A DNA stretch of 64,000 nt, from contig NC_009390.2 in NCBI RefSeq assembly GCF_000002875.2, positions 64,501 to 128,500 of the forward strand. The letters run 5' to 3'. Below are positions 9,656-19,643 of this stretch, piece after piece. Made by a program: the position numbers and the translations under genes. The notes beneath the pieces were generated by a model. The model worked only from the letters and a program-made list of their open reading frames with translations, was not told the origin of the DNA and searched no databases. Position 1 is the first letter of the stretch; each line of letters starts with the position of its first letter. Source of the stretch: Leishmania infantum JPCM5. Its lineage: Eukaryota > Euglenozoa > Kinetoplastea > Trypanosomatida > Trypanosomatidae.

Positions 9656-10880
9656 AGTGCCTCAAATTGTGGGCTATGCTTTGGGAGCGTTGTTTCGCAT
9701 GCCATGCGGGCTCGCCGTCACCCTCTCCCTCGATGTGTGTAAAATGTGACACCCGTTATATTGATGTGCTCGGTTGTTGCGCAACGAAGCGCTTGCATGT
9801 GTGTGTGTGTGTCGGTGTGCGTGTGTGTCGGCGCTCATATCTCTTGTTGCTTTCTCATGTATGTCCTTCTTCTCTTCTTGCTTGCGTCATCTGCTGCGAT
9901 GGTTGCCGCCCTCGTCGCGGTGGCACCCCATGCACTTGTGTGTGTGTGATGGATGTCTCTCGGAAGCCCTGAAGCGCTGTCGCATCCCTCGTTGCTCTTT
10001 TCTGGCGTGTGCGTGGCGCATTTTCTTTCGGAGCATCCTTGTCTTTGTCTCGCCTCGCCCACTGCTGCTTCCGTTGACCTGATGTGTGATGCAGCCACCA
10101 TCACCGCCCCATTACGGACGTCATCCTCCTTTTCGAGGACTGCCCTCGTACTATTTTTACGCGATGCCATCTACCACCTTCACCCCCCCCTCCCGCCCCA
10201 CCAAGCTCCCTGTCCTTCGTTTGCCGTTGTCGTCATCCCTATGGATCATAACCATCTCTCTCTCTCACTGTCTTCATATTTCATAGCTCGAATTCGCTTC
10301 GTCTTGCCTCGCGTCTGATCCCTCTCCTCCAATCCCCTTCCCCATTCCCCAACGCCAACGCCAACGGCCGCGAACGATACGAAGGACCGCGTATCGGCAA
10401 CGTCAGCGACCAGGCAAACACGAAACAGCAGAGGCTCGCTGGGCCTGCCGAAACGAGATTTTCGAAGCAACCTTGCCCATGCCGTGCACCATGGCGTACA
10501 CGTTTCTTTCGCGCTGCGTGTGCCGGTGCGCTTCTTCGGCGTTTCGGCCACGGCGGCCGCAATGCTCCCTGTAGTTTAGGTGTACGCAGAAGCGCACGAG
10601 CGTGAGATGCAGTCAGGTGTGCTGGTGGGTTGGAGCTGAGAGAGTAGTTGGGTCTCTGCGGCTCTGTATCGACCCTCTGTGCGTGCGAGTCCCGAGCGCC
10701 TGCCCCTCCGCTTCCCATGATGCTGCTGTTCTCCTCTTCGTCCTGCTCACGTTCTCTCCTCTTTCTCTGCTGTGCCTCGTCCTCCTGCTCAAACCTCACG
10801 CACGTGTGCATTCGTGTCTCTCTGCCTGCTTGGTGGTGGTGGTGGTGGGGGGGGTCTGAGCTTGCATGCACGAACAAGCT

Positions 10881-10905
10881 TACACTGCTCTCCCCCGCAC
10901 CGCAG
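10881..10905 (+). promoter_or_regulatory. Candidate trans-splice acceptor for the NAR1-like gene
   Basis: Pyrimidine-rich DNA ends in CGCAG with AG at 10904-10905, 16 nt before the ATG at 10922. An alternative AG lies near 10859. Confidence 0.5.
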
Positions 10906-10921
10906 CGCCTCTGCCGCGTCC

Positions 10922-12871
10922 ATGACCTCACACAATGCAACCTTCTCGTCGTCTCTCACGTTGGCGGGGATGGACTACATAGCTCCGTCATCGGCCTGCA
11001 TCAAACCCACCCTGATTTCCAGCGGCGGCATCCATGCGGTCGGTCCCGCTGACCCAACGGCATCGGCAAGCGGTGTTGTTGGTATGAAGCGTGGTGGCAA
11101 CGCACCGCCGCTGGGCCCCGGCATTGCTGCTGCCGCTCAGCACGCTGATGTTGTGAAGATCACCCTGCAAGACTGCCTGGCGTGCAGTGGGTGTGTAACG
11201 ACAGCGGAAACGGTGCTCGTCAACGCGCAGAGCCGCCACGAGATTGTGTCTGCCCTGCTCACATCGCCCGCATCGACGTCGTCGTCAACGACAGGGACGG
11301 GGAGTGTCTCTCGTCCTCGGCTGGTGAGCATCAGCTCCCAGTCCTGCGCCTCCCTCGCCGCCCACCTTCACATGTCCATGGCTGCCGTGTACGAGCTGGT
11401 AGCTGGTTTTATGCGAGCAACGCTCACGACAGCCGGGCTGCAGGAGGCCGCGCGGAACGCCGAGATTGCTGCTGCTGAGTCGCCGCGCGATGCCATGAAG
11501 AACGAGGAAGTGAGCGGTGCATCGACGACAGCGACGACAGATGCCGCCGCGGCGGTCCTCTCCGAGTCGGAACCGCCAATCTATGTGGTAGACCTTGAGT
11601 GGGCCGAGCAACTGTCCGCAGAGCTGACGGCGCAGGAGTACGATCGGCGTCGTCGCGGCGGCGGCACCGCCGAGGTTGGGCCGCTGCCGTTGATCGTGTC
11701 ATCATGTCCAGGCTGGGTGTGTTACTGCGAGAAGCAGGGCTCAGCGCTGCTGCCGCACCTCTGCCCTGTCATGTCCGCCCAGGGGATCGCCGGCAGCTAC
11801 GCAAAACGTGCCGTTGCCGCGAACCTCTACCACGTGTCGATACAGCCCTGCTTTGACCGAAAGCTCGAGGCGGCGCGGGACTCGATGACCTCATCGACGA
11901 CGGCGCCACCAGCCGACGGGGCGGACATGCCGGTCTTCTACACGGACTGCGTTCTCAGCACTGCGGAGTTGCTGGAGTGGATGAAGGAGGCGGACCCGAC
12001 GCTTCCGTGGAGGGGACGCCTGGACACGAACGTCACCGCAGCCGCCGTCGCCTTGGTTGGCGGCAACTGTCCAGGCCACACGGCCCAGCAGCCCACGCAG
12101 TTGAACGAGGAAGAGGCGCCCACGTCAACATCGTCGCCGGCAGCCTCTGCTATCTTCGCGCCCGCCCACGATGCGGCGCGGTTCGCCGGCAGTGGCGGCT
12201 ACCATCGATCGGTCATCGCGCACCGCCTGCGGGTGGAGGGGGCGGCAGCGCTGCCGTCCTCGTCGTCGCCCTCGCCGGACACGCCCGCTAGCATCGCGTA
12301 CGAGGTGAAGCGCAACCGCAATCATCAACTCGCCACTTGCGCCGCCCTGCCGGAGGAGGTGTTCTGCATCGGCTACGGCTTTCAACAAATTCAGAACGTG
12401 GTGCGTGGCCTCAAGAAACGCATACCCGCCATGCGTGGCTACACCTTTATCGAGCTCATGGCGTGCCCAGACGGGTGCTTGAACGGTGGAGGGCAGGTGC
12501 GGCCGGCGCAGCAGCCCCACGCAGAGGTGCTGAACGCCGTCCTTGACGCCTACGCGAGGAGTATGGAGGGCAGTCGTGAGAAGGGCGGCCTTGGCGCAGC
12601 TACAGCTGCTGCCTCTTCGGGCTCGGCACTTGCCTGTACGTTTGCCAGCGCACAGCCCGTCAGCAGCGACGCGCAGGCTGAGGACGGAGAGGTCGCCATG
12701 AAGGCGCAGCGACGTCGCGTCGAGGCAGCATGGAAGCCCTTCGCCGATGCCACCATTGCTGTCACAGCCCCCTCACTAGGGGACGCGCTGTGGCGTTGTA
12801 CATTTCGCGACCGCGAGAAAGAGTTCGCAGCGATGCTGAACGACGGCAACGTGCACAGCTTAAAGTGGTGA
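10922..12871 (+). CDS. NAR1: NAR1/NARF-type cytosolic Fe-S assembly protein (Fe-hydrogenase-like)
   Basis: This 649-aa protein has the [FeFe]-hydrogenase-like layout of eukaryotic Nar1/NARF, which carries Fe-S clusters within the cytosolic iron-sulfur assembly machinery. It has no hydrogenase role. The N-terminal cluster motif is Cys26 in SSACIKP plus DCLACSGC with Cys85, Cys88 and Cys91. The buried-cluster cysteines are seen at Cys262 (SSCPGWVCYC), in the VSIQPCFDRK segment, and at Cys515/Cys519 (MACPDGCLNGG). The last residue is Trp, as I recall for several Nar1 proteins. Ser/Ala-rich insertions between motifs make it longer than the 450-500 aa usual in the family. The frame extends 50 codons upstream, but that part is glycine-run low complexity; ATG 10922 has the acceptor and yields the conserved N-terminus. 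Confidence 0.9.
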   Translation: MTSHNATFSSSLTLAGMDYIAPSSACIKPTLISSGGIHAVGPADPTASASGVVGMKRGGNAPPLGPGIAAAAQHADVVKITLQDCLACSGCVTTAETVLVNAQSRHEIVSALLTSPASTSSSTTGTGSVSRPRLVSISSQSCASLAAHLHMSMAAVYELVAGFMRATLTTAGLQEAARNAEIAAAESPRDAMKNEEVSGASTTATTDAAAAVLSESEPPIYVVDLEWAEQLSAELTAQEYDRRRRGGGTAEVGPLPLIVSSCPGWVCYCEKQGSALLPHLCPVMSAQGIAGSYAKRAVAANLYHVSIQPCFDRKLEAARDSMTSSTTAPPADGADMPVFYTDCVLSTAELLEWMKEADPTLPWRGRLDTNVTAAAVALVGGNCPGHTAQQPTQLNEEEAPTSTSSPAASAIFAPAHDAARFAGSGGYHRSVIAHRLRVEGAAALPSSSSPSPDTPASIAYEVKRNRNHQLATCAALPEEVFCIGYGFQQIQNVVRGLKKRIPAMRGYTFIELMACPDGCLNGGGQVRPAQQPHAEVLNAVLDAYARSMEGSREKGGLGAATAAASSGSALACTFASAQPVSSDAQAEDGEVAMKAQRRRVEAAWKPFADATIAVTAPSLGDALWRCTFRDREKEFAAMLNDGNVHSLKW

Positions 12872-14250
12872 GGGACGGCGACAACCGAAAAGGCGTGGAG
12901 AAGGAGGGGGCGGCGGCGGCAATGGTGTTGTCCGTCTGTGGGGGAGGCAGGAAGACGAGGCGCTTCTCTGGCCACTCGACGCGTGCCTGAGCATCTGCTG
13001 AAGTGGTCCATCTTGGGTCAAAACGCAGCAATCCGTCCTCTTCTCTTGCACGCCTTCGATCTCACTCTGCCGCTTGTGTCACTCTCTCCACCTTATCCTT
13101 GTGTGCGCACACACACGCACACGCGTGTGCAAGGATAGGCACTCCATCTATGCGATTTTGGCGCACCACTGCAGCCCGCACGCAGAGAAGTAGGTATGGA
13201 GAGGGCGAAACATGCTCTCCTTTATTGATCAAGCGCAAGAGTGTGCACACGTACATCGATGTGTCTGCTCGACGCGATAACAAGTGATGGACTCGGTTGC
13301 GAAATTCAACACGCATGTGCGCGCAATTACGCGTGCGACTTACTCTTCCATACGACTCGATAACGGCTCCTTCTTCTCTCTGGGTGTCACTCTCGCTCGG
13401 GACCCCCCCACCACCACCACCACCGCCGCCCGCTACCTTCGTGAGCAGGGGTCTCGCATGCCCGCATCCACCGCTACGGCCAGCAGAGAGGAACACCGCA
13501 TAGGTGCCGATGCAAGCTCACGGTGTTCTGCGGACACGTGCGTCAGTCACGATGGACACACCCACTGTAGCTCCCGTCTCCTCCTCTTGCGTTCGCTCCA
13601 CCTTGTACACATTCGACCTCCGCCACCCCCGCCTCTCTCGCTCTCGTCCGGGCCGCACACGCAGCAGCATCAGCACCACCAACCCCACCGCCACCGGTGT
13701 TGCACACGAATAATATGTACACACCACGCACCCGAAGGCACACAGAGGTTTGTCGGTCCGGTCGTCTTTGTTGTACGCCCTTAGCGCTTTCGTCCCCGCG
13801 CTCGTTGTAGCTTTTCGTTGTATAGTGTGTGCCTGTGCCTGTGCCTGTGCCACTGTTGTTCGTGGTGGCAATCTTCACCTTTTTTTGGGGGGAGTCGGCG
13901 GACGCTTCTCTGCAGCTTGCTGCTTTTCCTTGTGTCGGGCTCGTCCGCGTCTGCATCCTCCGCTGACATTGTCGCGTCTCCTCGTTCTCCCTCGCTTGTG
14001 TCGCGGTAGTTTGCAAGCGCGCGCCCGTGTGTCTGCAGCTACGTGTGGCAGATGGCTTTTAGTTTGTGTGTGTGTGTGTTTGTGTGACCGAGGGCGTTGC
14101 AGTGTGCCCTGTGGCAGTTGGCGCTGCACAGGTTGGCTCTTGTGCCACTGGGCTCGTGCGCTCCTGTATTGTGGAGAACTGCACTTGAAGGTTAGCATCT
14201 CTTCTTCACCCTTTTCTAGACCTCCTCCGTTCTGCCCTCGATCGGCGTTG
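12872..14250. other. Intergenic region, no gene seen
   Basis: CA/GT-rich spacer. Near 13095-13138 an 8-nt sequence and its complement (TATCCTTG/CAAGGATA) bracket CA-rich DNA containing a 14-nt palindrome, a possible 3'UTR structure. A strong pyrimidine tract with acceptor precedes 14251. Confidence 0.7.
14198..14219 (+). promoter_or_regulatory. Candidate trans-splice acceptor for the membrane-protein gene
   Basis: A clean C/T tract ends in TTCTAG with AG at 14218-14219, 31 nt before the ATG at 14251. Confidence 0.65.
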
Positions 14251-15492
14251 ATGGCCCACACCTTGCGGACGCATCCGCAACACGGTCGCGGCGCGCTGCT
14301 CGCCGCCCCTGATGCTGTAACGAGGGTATCGATGCTACTGTTGTCCAGCGCGCTCTTTCTCTCATGCGTTGTGCCCGCGATGACCTCAACGACGTTCATG
14401 CGGATGGCGTACGCGGCCACGGCAGCCGAGCCGCCCCGCTGCCATGCTGACCGCAGCCGCTATACCGGCAGAACAACATCCAAGGGGTCTTGGGCCGGCC
14501 TGCACTTCCACCTTGTCTTCACGCTCGGTTTGTGCACGAGTGACCCTGACGACGGTGTGATGAGCGTGCAGCTGAATGACCGACACGTGAACTTCACCGG
14601 GCGCAGCGGCTCCGTCGCTATGCCGCACCTCGGCCTGGTCCGCTTCAACCTCTCCGCCTCCACCATTGGCCCTCAGTACTTCACCTCAGAGCTCTGCTAC
14701 TCGGACGTGAACTGCACGAATTTGTGCACTGATGCGCTAATGGGCCACGTTCGAGCATGCAAGGTGGATCGTGCCATCATGCCCGTCATCATCGTCCTGT
14801 TTTGGATGGTAACCGCCGTTGCCTGCATCGGTTTCCTCGCGGCTCTGTACCTCCGCAAGCTCGCGGAGCAGCGGCAAAAGGCGCTTCACCAGTTGCCGGA
14901 GGTCTTTGGGACCTCACCGGCCGCCTCTCGGACCTGGCGACCGCAGCAGCGCGCACCAAGCACGCCTCGATCCTTGTCTTCATCCCACGCCGTCTTCGCA
15001 GACGACCATAAGGCTTCACACGGCGTCAGCCACGAAGCGGACCTCGAGCACGCTTTCGAAGCGCCTGCTGTGATCCCTATGCAGGGCAACGACGAGAGCC
15101 TGACACCGCAGCTCCGAAGCACCGCATCATCCGCCACCACCACATCCTGCGGCCTGCCTAAGAGGGAAGAAATTGAGATGGCGGCTCTGCGTGCCGTCGC
15201 TCCACCTTCTCGGCAGCACCCCTCGAAAAAACATCGCCACACTCACACTCACGACGACGAGGTGACCGGCACGACTACCATGAGCTTGAGGCAGGCACGA
15301 CATTCCGGACCTGACCTCCCTGCTTCCACCGCAACCCTCGACACCATCATCCTCCACTACTCGACACACACACTTATGCTGCAACCTGATCGAAAAAACA
15401 TAGCATACCAACTAAACTGCTCCGCACAACAGCAGCAGCCTAAAAAAAAACCGCGTCCAGGCCCTCGAGCACGCGGCGCGTCTCCGCGCTGA
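14251..15492 (+). CDS. Putative type I membrane protein; C-terminus uncertain
   Basis: The reading frame gives 413 aa. A hydrophobic stretch at residues 28-48, followed by small residues, looks like a signal peptide or anchor; a second start, Met28 (14332), would place it at the very N-terminus. A lumenal segment with several cysteines (LCTSD, ELCYSDVNC, NLC) and N-x-S/T sites follows, then a transmembrane helix at about 176-203 and a Ser/His-rich cytosolic tail. I do not recognise the family. The last 40-50 codons before 15450 are unusually A-rich for this genome, and the final residues are the 33-aa repeat DNA read out of frame. The true C-terminus is therefore doubtful: it may end elsewhere, be fused to the repeats, or be joined to them by misassembly. 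Confidence 0.65.
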   Translation: MAHTLRTHPQHGRGALLAAPDAVTRVSMLLLSSALFLSCVVPAMTSTTFMRMAYAATAAEPPRCHADRSRYTGRTTSKGSWAGLHFHLVFTLGLCTSDPDDGVMSVQLNDRHVNFTGRSGSVAMPHLGLVRFNLSASTIGPQYFTSELCYSDVNCTNLCTDALMGHVRACKVDRAIMPVIIVLFWMVTAVACIGFLAALYLRKLAEQRQKALHQLPEVFGTSPAASRTWRPQQRAPSTPRSLSSSHAVFADDHKASHGVSHEADLEHAFEAPAVIPMQGNDESLTPQLRSTASSATTTSCGLPKREEIEMAALRAVAPPSRQHPSKKHRHTHTHDDEVTGTTTMSLRQARHSGPDLPASTATLDTIILHYSTHTLMLQPDRKNIAYQLNCSAQQQQPKKKPRPGPRARGASPR

Positions 15493-16816
15493 GCTGGAGG
15501 CTGCCGAGGAGGCGGCGCGCCTGGGGGCCGAGCACGAGGGCGAGCAGACCCGCGTCCAGGCCCTGGAGCACGCGGCGCGTCTCCGCGCTGAGCTGGAGGC
15601 TGCCGAGGAGGCGGCGCGGCTGGGGGCCGAGCACGAGGCCGAGCAGACCCGCGTCCAGGCCCTCGAGCACGCGGCGCGTCTCCGCGCTGAGCTGGAGGCT
15701 GCCGAGGAGGCGGCGCGCCTGGGGGCCGAGCACGAGGCCGAGCAGACCCGCGTCCAGGCCCTCGAGCACGCGGCGCGTCTCCGCGCTGAGCTGGAGGCTG
15801 CCGAGGAGGCGGCGCGCCTGGGGGCCGAGCACGAGGCCGAGCAGACCCGCGTCCAGGCCCTCGAGCACGCGGCGCGTCTCCGCGCTGAGCTGGAGGCTGC
15901 CGAGGAGGCGGCGCGCCTGGGGGCCGAGCACGAGGCCGAGCAGACCCGCGTCCAGGCCCTCGAGCACGCGGCGCGTCTCCGCGCTGAGCTGGAGGCTGCC
16001 GAGGAGGCGGCGCGGCTGGGGGCCGAGCACGAGGGCGAGCAGACCCGCGTCCAGGCCCTCGAGCACGCGGCGCGTCTCCGCGCTGAGCTGGAGGCTGCCG
16101 AGGAGGCGGCGCGGCTGGGGGCCGAGCACGAGGCCGAGCAGACCCGCGTCCAGGCCCTCGAGCACGCGGCGCGTCTCCGCGCTGAGCTGGAGGCTGCCGA
16201 GGAGGCGGCGCGGCTGGGGGCCGAGCACGAGGCCGAGCAGACCCGCGTCCAGGCCCTCGAGCACGCGGCGCGTCTCCGCGCTGAGCTGGAGGCTGCCGAG
16301 GAGGCGGCGCGGCTGGGGGCCGAGCACGAGGCCGAGCAGACCCGCGTCCAGGCCCTCGAGCACGCGGCGCGTCTCCGCGCTGAGCTGGAGGCTGCCGAGG
16401 AGGCGGCGCGCCTGGGGGCCGAGCACGAGGCCGAGCAGACCCGCGTCCAGGCCCTCGAGCACGCGGCGCGTCTCCGCACTGAGCTGGAGGCTGCCGAGGA
16501 GGCGGCGCGGCTGGGGGCCGAGCACGAGGTGCGAGCAGACCCGCGTCCAGGCCCTCGAGCACGCGGCGCGTCTCCGCGCTGAGCTGGAGGCTGCCGAGGA
16601 GGCGGCGCGGCTGGGGGCCGAGCACGAGGCCGAGCAGACCCGCGTCTCAGGCCCTCGAGCACGCGGCGCGTCTCCGCGCTGAGCTGGAGGCTGCCCAGGA
16701 GGCGGCGCGGCTGGGGGCCGAGCACGAAGCCGAGCAGACCCGCGTCCAGGCCCTCGAGCACGCGGCGCGTCTCCGCCCTGAGCTGGAGGCTGCCAAGGAG
16801 GCGGCCCGCCTGGGGG
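15416..16816 (+). CDS. 33-aa coiled-coil repeat protein, no start visible, 3' cut by gap
   Basis: Reading the array in frame from 15416 gives units containing AARLRAELEAAEEAARLGAE and EQTRVQALEH. They are Ala/Glu/Leu/Arg-rich heptad-like helices typical of a long coiled coil. There is no ATG: TAA at 15413 is the last in-frame stop and the repeats follow at once. The frame is broken by +1 insertions near 16529-16532 and 16645-16647, then lost in the N run. From memory, 33-aa repeats of this character occur in large Leishmania antigens such as the L. tropica 210-kDa (viscerotropic leishmaniasis) antigen; identity is not proven here. All neighbours are on this strand and only this frame makes a sensible protein. 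Confidence 0.6.
15451..16816 (+). repeat. 99-bp tandem repeat array (about 13.8 units)
   Basis: Units recur exactly every 99 bp (landmark GTCCAGGCCCT at 15455, 15554, 15653 and so on to 16445), then shift by one base at 16545 and again at 16744. Early units differ only at a few sites (GGC or GCC, CGC or CGG). Units nearest the gap carry more substitutions as well as the two insertions. The array enters the N gap, so its true length is unknown. Confidence 0.95.
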
Positions 16817-16916
16817 NNNNNNNNNNNNNNNNNNNNNNNNNNNNNNNNNNNNNNNNNNNNNNNNNNNNNNNNNNNNNNNNNNNNNNNNNNNNNNNNNNNN
16901 NNNNNNNNNNNNNNNN
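16817..16916. other. Assembly gap of 100 N
   Basis: Exactly 100 Ns follow the repeat array, the usual placeholder for a gap of unknown size. The 3' part of the repeat gene and its stop codon must lie within it, since DNA after the gap is intergenic in character. Confidence 0.98.
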
Positions 16917-18660
16917 CTTTTACGTCATGTGTGTTATCGCTTCTTTTTCTCGTCGCATCACCCTCCCCCACCCCCGCGACACCGTCTTTCCCGCTCCGAC
17001 GTTGGAACCTCCTCTTGTTTATCTACCCTCCCCCTCCCTACCCCAAACACTGCATCCAGCTGTCGGTGTCACCGCTCCAGCGGAGACCACCTTCTGTCTT
17101 TTTGTTCGCATGCAGAGTTATAGGAGCGGATGCGAGGGAGCCAGAACAGCGCGAGGGAGCGTGTGGAGCGCGGCCGCCCCGCAGGCGTTGTTTCATGTGT
17201 GTCTCTCACGTCCTTTCTGTTTTGGTGTTGATAGTGACTGAAGTTGTGGCTGCTGCTGCGCCGTCTGTGTGCGTTCATGTGCGCCTCCAGGCCTCTGCAC
17301 ATGCTGACTTCGATAGAGGCCTACATGCCTTCTCCTCTTTCTCCTCCCCAAGTGTGTGGGACTCACTCTGGTGCAGACGCAGCCTCATGTTGATGTTGCG
17401 GTGTTTTCGTTTTATGTGAGGCCCCACCTCAACCAACACCACCGCCGCCGCCTCCTGCTGCCTCCCGTCTCACCGGCGCACTCCTCCCGGCACCCCCTTC
17501 GGCGTGTAGACCCCACTTCACCCTCCCAAACATGTATGCACACATACACACGCATATATATATATATATGCATATGCATATGCACATCTCTAAGCACCGT
17601 CGTGTGCTCTTCCTCTTTTGTCTCTCTCTCTCTCTTCTCAGGGGAAGATCGGAGGATGTGACGCTCCAGTGGCTTTTCCCCTGAGGTGGTTGTCGATCTC
17701 GTCTTGTCTTGGGAAAGGAGTACGCGCTCAGCCCAGCTCTCACGGTTCCGGCGTGAACAGGCGCGCTCGCCATGCGGGCAGAGAGTACGTGGCAACTTGC
17801 ATCCCCGCGACCGTCTCCAGCCCTCTTTCTCTGCCGCTTTCACGGCTTATCATCGCCATCATCCCTCATCCTTATCGTCTTGTCCGCTTTCCTTCCTCTC
17901 TAGCAGCTTCTCTTCTCATCGGCACCCATCAGCCTGTGTGTAGGTGCGCTGAGGGTGTGTGTGGATGCACCTCGTCGTCAGCAGTGCCTCCCTCCTCCGA
18001 GACTTCTTTGTTCTCCTCCCACCCCTTTTTCGATGTCGAAGGCGTGTCGCTCTCTGTTTCTGCCTAATCAGCTGCGGTGACTGCAGCACCCCATTCCACA
18101 CTCACCCACGAAAGGCACCGGCGCACGGGTGTACTGGATGCGTTCACTTGATGATCGAAACCGTGGGGAGCCAAGCTTTAAGAGAACACCAGAAATAGAA
18201 CGTGGAAAAATCGGCCTGCGGGTACGCTTACGGCTCTCTTTTCGTGACAGCGCAGACAGGCACACCTCTGTGTATGTGCGGTATACCGTGGATGGCATGC
18301 ACCGCCCCCCACCACCACCACCAGCGCTCTCGTACATCCCCTGCTCAGAGGAGAGAGGGAGGAAGAGAGAACAGGTCGAAGACACGAAGGCTCATGCGGA
18401 TTAGGCTAATCATCCACGTATACATCTATCCTCCTCACCTACGTCCGGCTCCCTCTTTCCTGTGACGCATGTTTGCTCGTTCTTCTCGGCATCTGTGGAT
18501 GCGGATGCCTGCGTCTGTGCTCCTCCCCTCCTCCTCCTCGGTGTGCGCTGCGGCTGTCGAGTCGCATCTGCACGCGCGCACTCACCTTGCCACGCACCCC
18601 CAAAACTCTTCATAGCGTCGTCCTTACGTGTTTGGGCTGCGGTACGAGAAGAGCTCTTCC
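16917..18660. other. Intergenic region after the gap, no gene seen
   Basis: CT-rich DNA with an alternating AT island including ATGCATATGCATAT near 17553-17582. Several pyrimidine tracts are present; none of the open frames resembles a protein. Confidence 0.65.
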
Positions 18661-18954
18661 ATGCCACGCGCGTACTACAAGCCGTTCACGGCCTACGAGG
18701 AGGCCTTCGGTTTTCACGCGACGCGCCGCAACGCGTACATCATGTGTTCCGTGCTCTTCGGCGGTCTCTTGCTCAAATGTATGCTGCTGGTGAAGTACAG
18801 CTCCGTCGTGAATCCGAATCGGACCTCGCCACTGGAGGACGATCCACGGTATCAAGAGCTGATGGAGCGGCGTCTAGTGCTGACTGAGGACTTATCGACG
18901 CAAGAGTCGATGAAGAGGGCGATACGCGCTAGGCGCTCGGCACCACCCGCGTAG
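18661..18954 (+). CDS. Small single-TM protein, hypothetical
   Basis: ATG 18661 gives 97 aa. A short basic, aromatic N-terminus is followed by one hydrophobic helix at about residues 25-45 (within AYIMCSVLFGGLLLKCMLL), then a charged helical C-terminus with acidic and Arg-rich stretches. Size and layout recall small accessory subunits of mitochondrial inner-membrane complexes, but that is inference and I recognise no family. The frame extends upstream only to a GTG, which is not a start in this organism. Codon use is GC-rich like real genes nearby, supporting expression. Confidence 0.7.
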   Translation: MPRAYYKPFTAYEEAFGFHATRRNAYIMCSVLFGGLLLKCMLLVKYSSVVNPNRTSPLEDDPRYQELMERRLVLTEDLSTQESMKRAIRARRSAPPA

Positions 18955-19643
18955 GTTGTACGCTGAGTGAGCGAAGACGTGCACACAACACCGCTACCAC
19001 ACACCTCCTGCTCCTCGAAGCCGGGAGCGGAGGCGTGGACAGTACGAGAGCGGAGGCACCGAGGCGAGTGTGTGCGCGTTTATGTGATTGGGGCGGACAC
19101 GCAGAGAACCAGCGGCTGCACCGTTCCGCTCAAAACTCTTTCTTGTCCTCTGTGTGTGTGTATCCCTCCCCACTGCGGCCATGAGGCGTCTGCGTCACCA
19201 TCCTTGTTATCGCCGCCATCACTGCGATAATGGTGTCTGTCTGTCTTTTTGGTTGCTCTCATCGACGAACATGCATCATGCTCATCCTCAACGACTGATC
19301 TCTCTAATCTCTCTCGCCTGCGATAGAGCGGGCAGCTCGAGGCAGACGTCAAGAGAGGAGGAGCATCTCCGGGAGAGTGCAGGCACAGGCTCGCATCACC
19401 GCATGTCTCCGAGTGAGCGTCTCGCTCTCGGCATCGACTTTGTCGTCCTCCCCCGCCCCCTCCACCCCGCGCTGAGGAGCTGCACGACGACACCACGCCC
19501 TCATACTTCTCCCTCCTTATACTCCCTCGCTCTCGAAGCACGCGCACGCAAAGAGCGACTTCACCGATTCGGGTGTTGAGCGCAGCTCCCCCCTCCCTCC
19601 CCTTTCCTTTTAGCTTTCTTCTTCCGCGTTTTGCGGGTAGCTC
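18955..19643. other. Intergenic region, no gene seen
   Basis: It ends in a long pyrimidine tract and TTTTAG (AG at 19612-19613), the likely splice acceptor for the ankyrin gene. Confidence 0.7.

Larger units (their letters stand above)
6350..10921. other. 4.6-kb gene-free region
   Basis: Open frames here are low-complexity readings of CT-, GT- and CA-rich DNA with no recognisable protein. Visible content: ambiguous bases at 6753 and 6756, (CA)n at 8797-8823, (CCG)n/(CTG)n at 8852-8891 and an 18-unit (GT)n at 9619-9654. It should contain the 3'UTR of the phosphatase gene and the 5'UTR of the NAR1-like gene. I recognise no RNA gene. Confidence 0.7.

Noticed and set aside
8955..9749. Open frame of 264 aa in the first gene-free region
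   Set aside because: It is Cys/Val/His-rich only because it reads GT and CA runs; no domain, biased codon use, and it begins in microsatellite-rich spacer.
15357..16971. Three long antisense open frames (361-519 aa) over the 99-bp repeats
   Set aside because: They are complements of the tandem array; a 99-bp period keeps all frames open. Their composition is Arg/Pro/Ala nonsense, and one runs through the N gap. The + frame gives a proper coiled coil and agrees with all neighbours.
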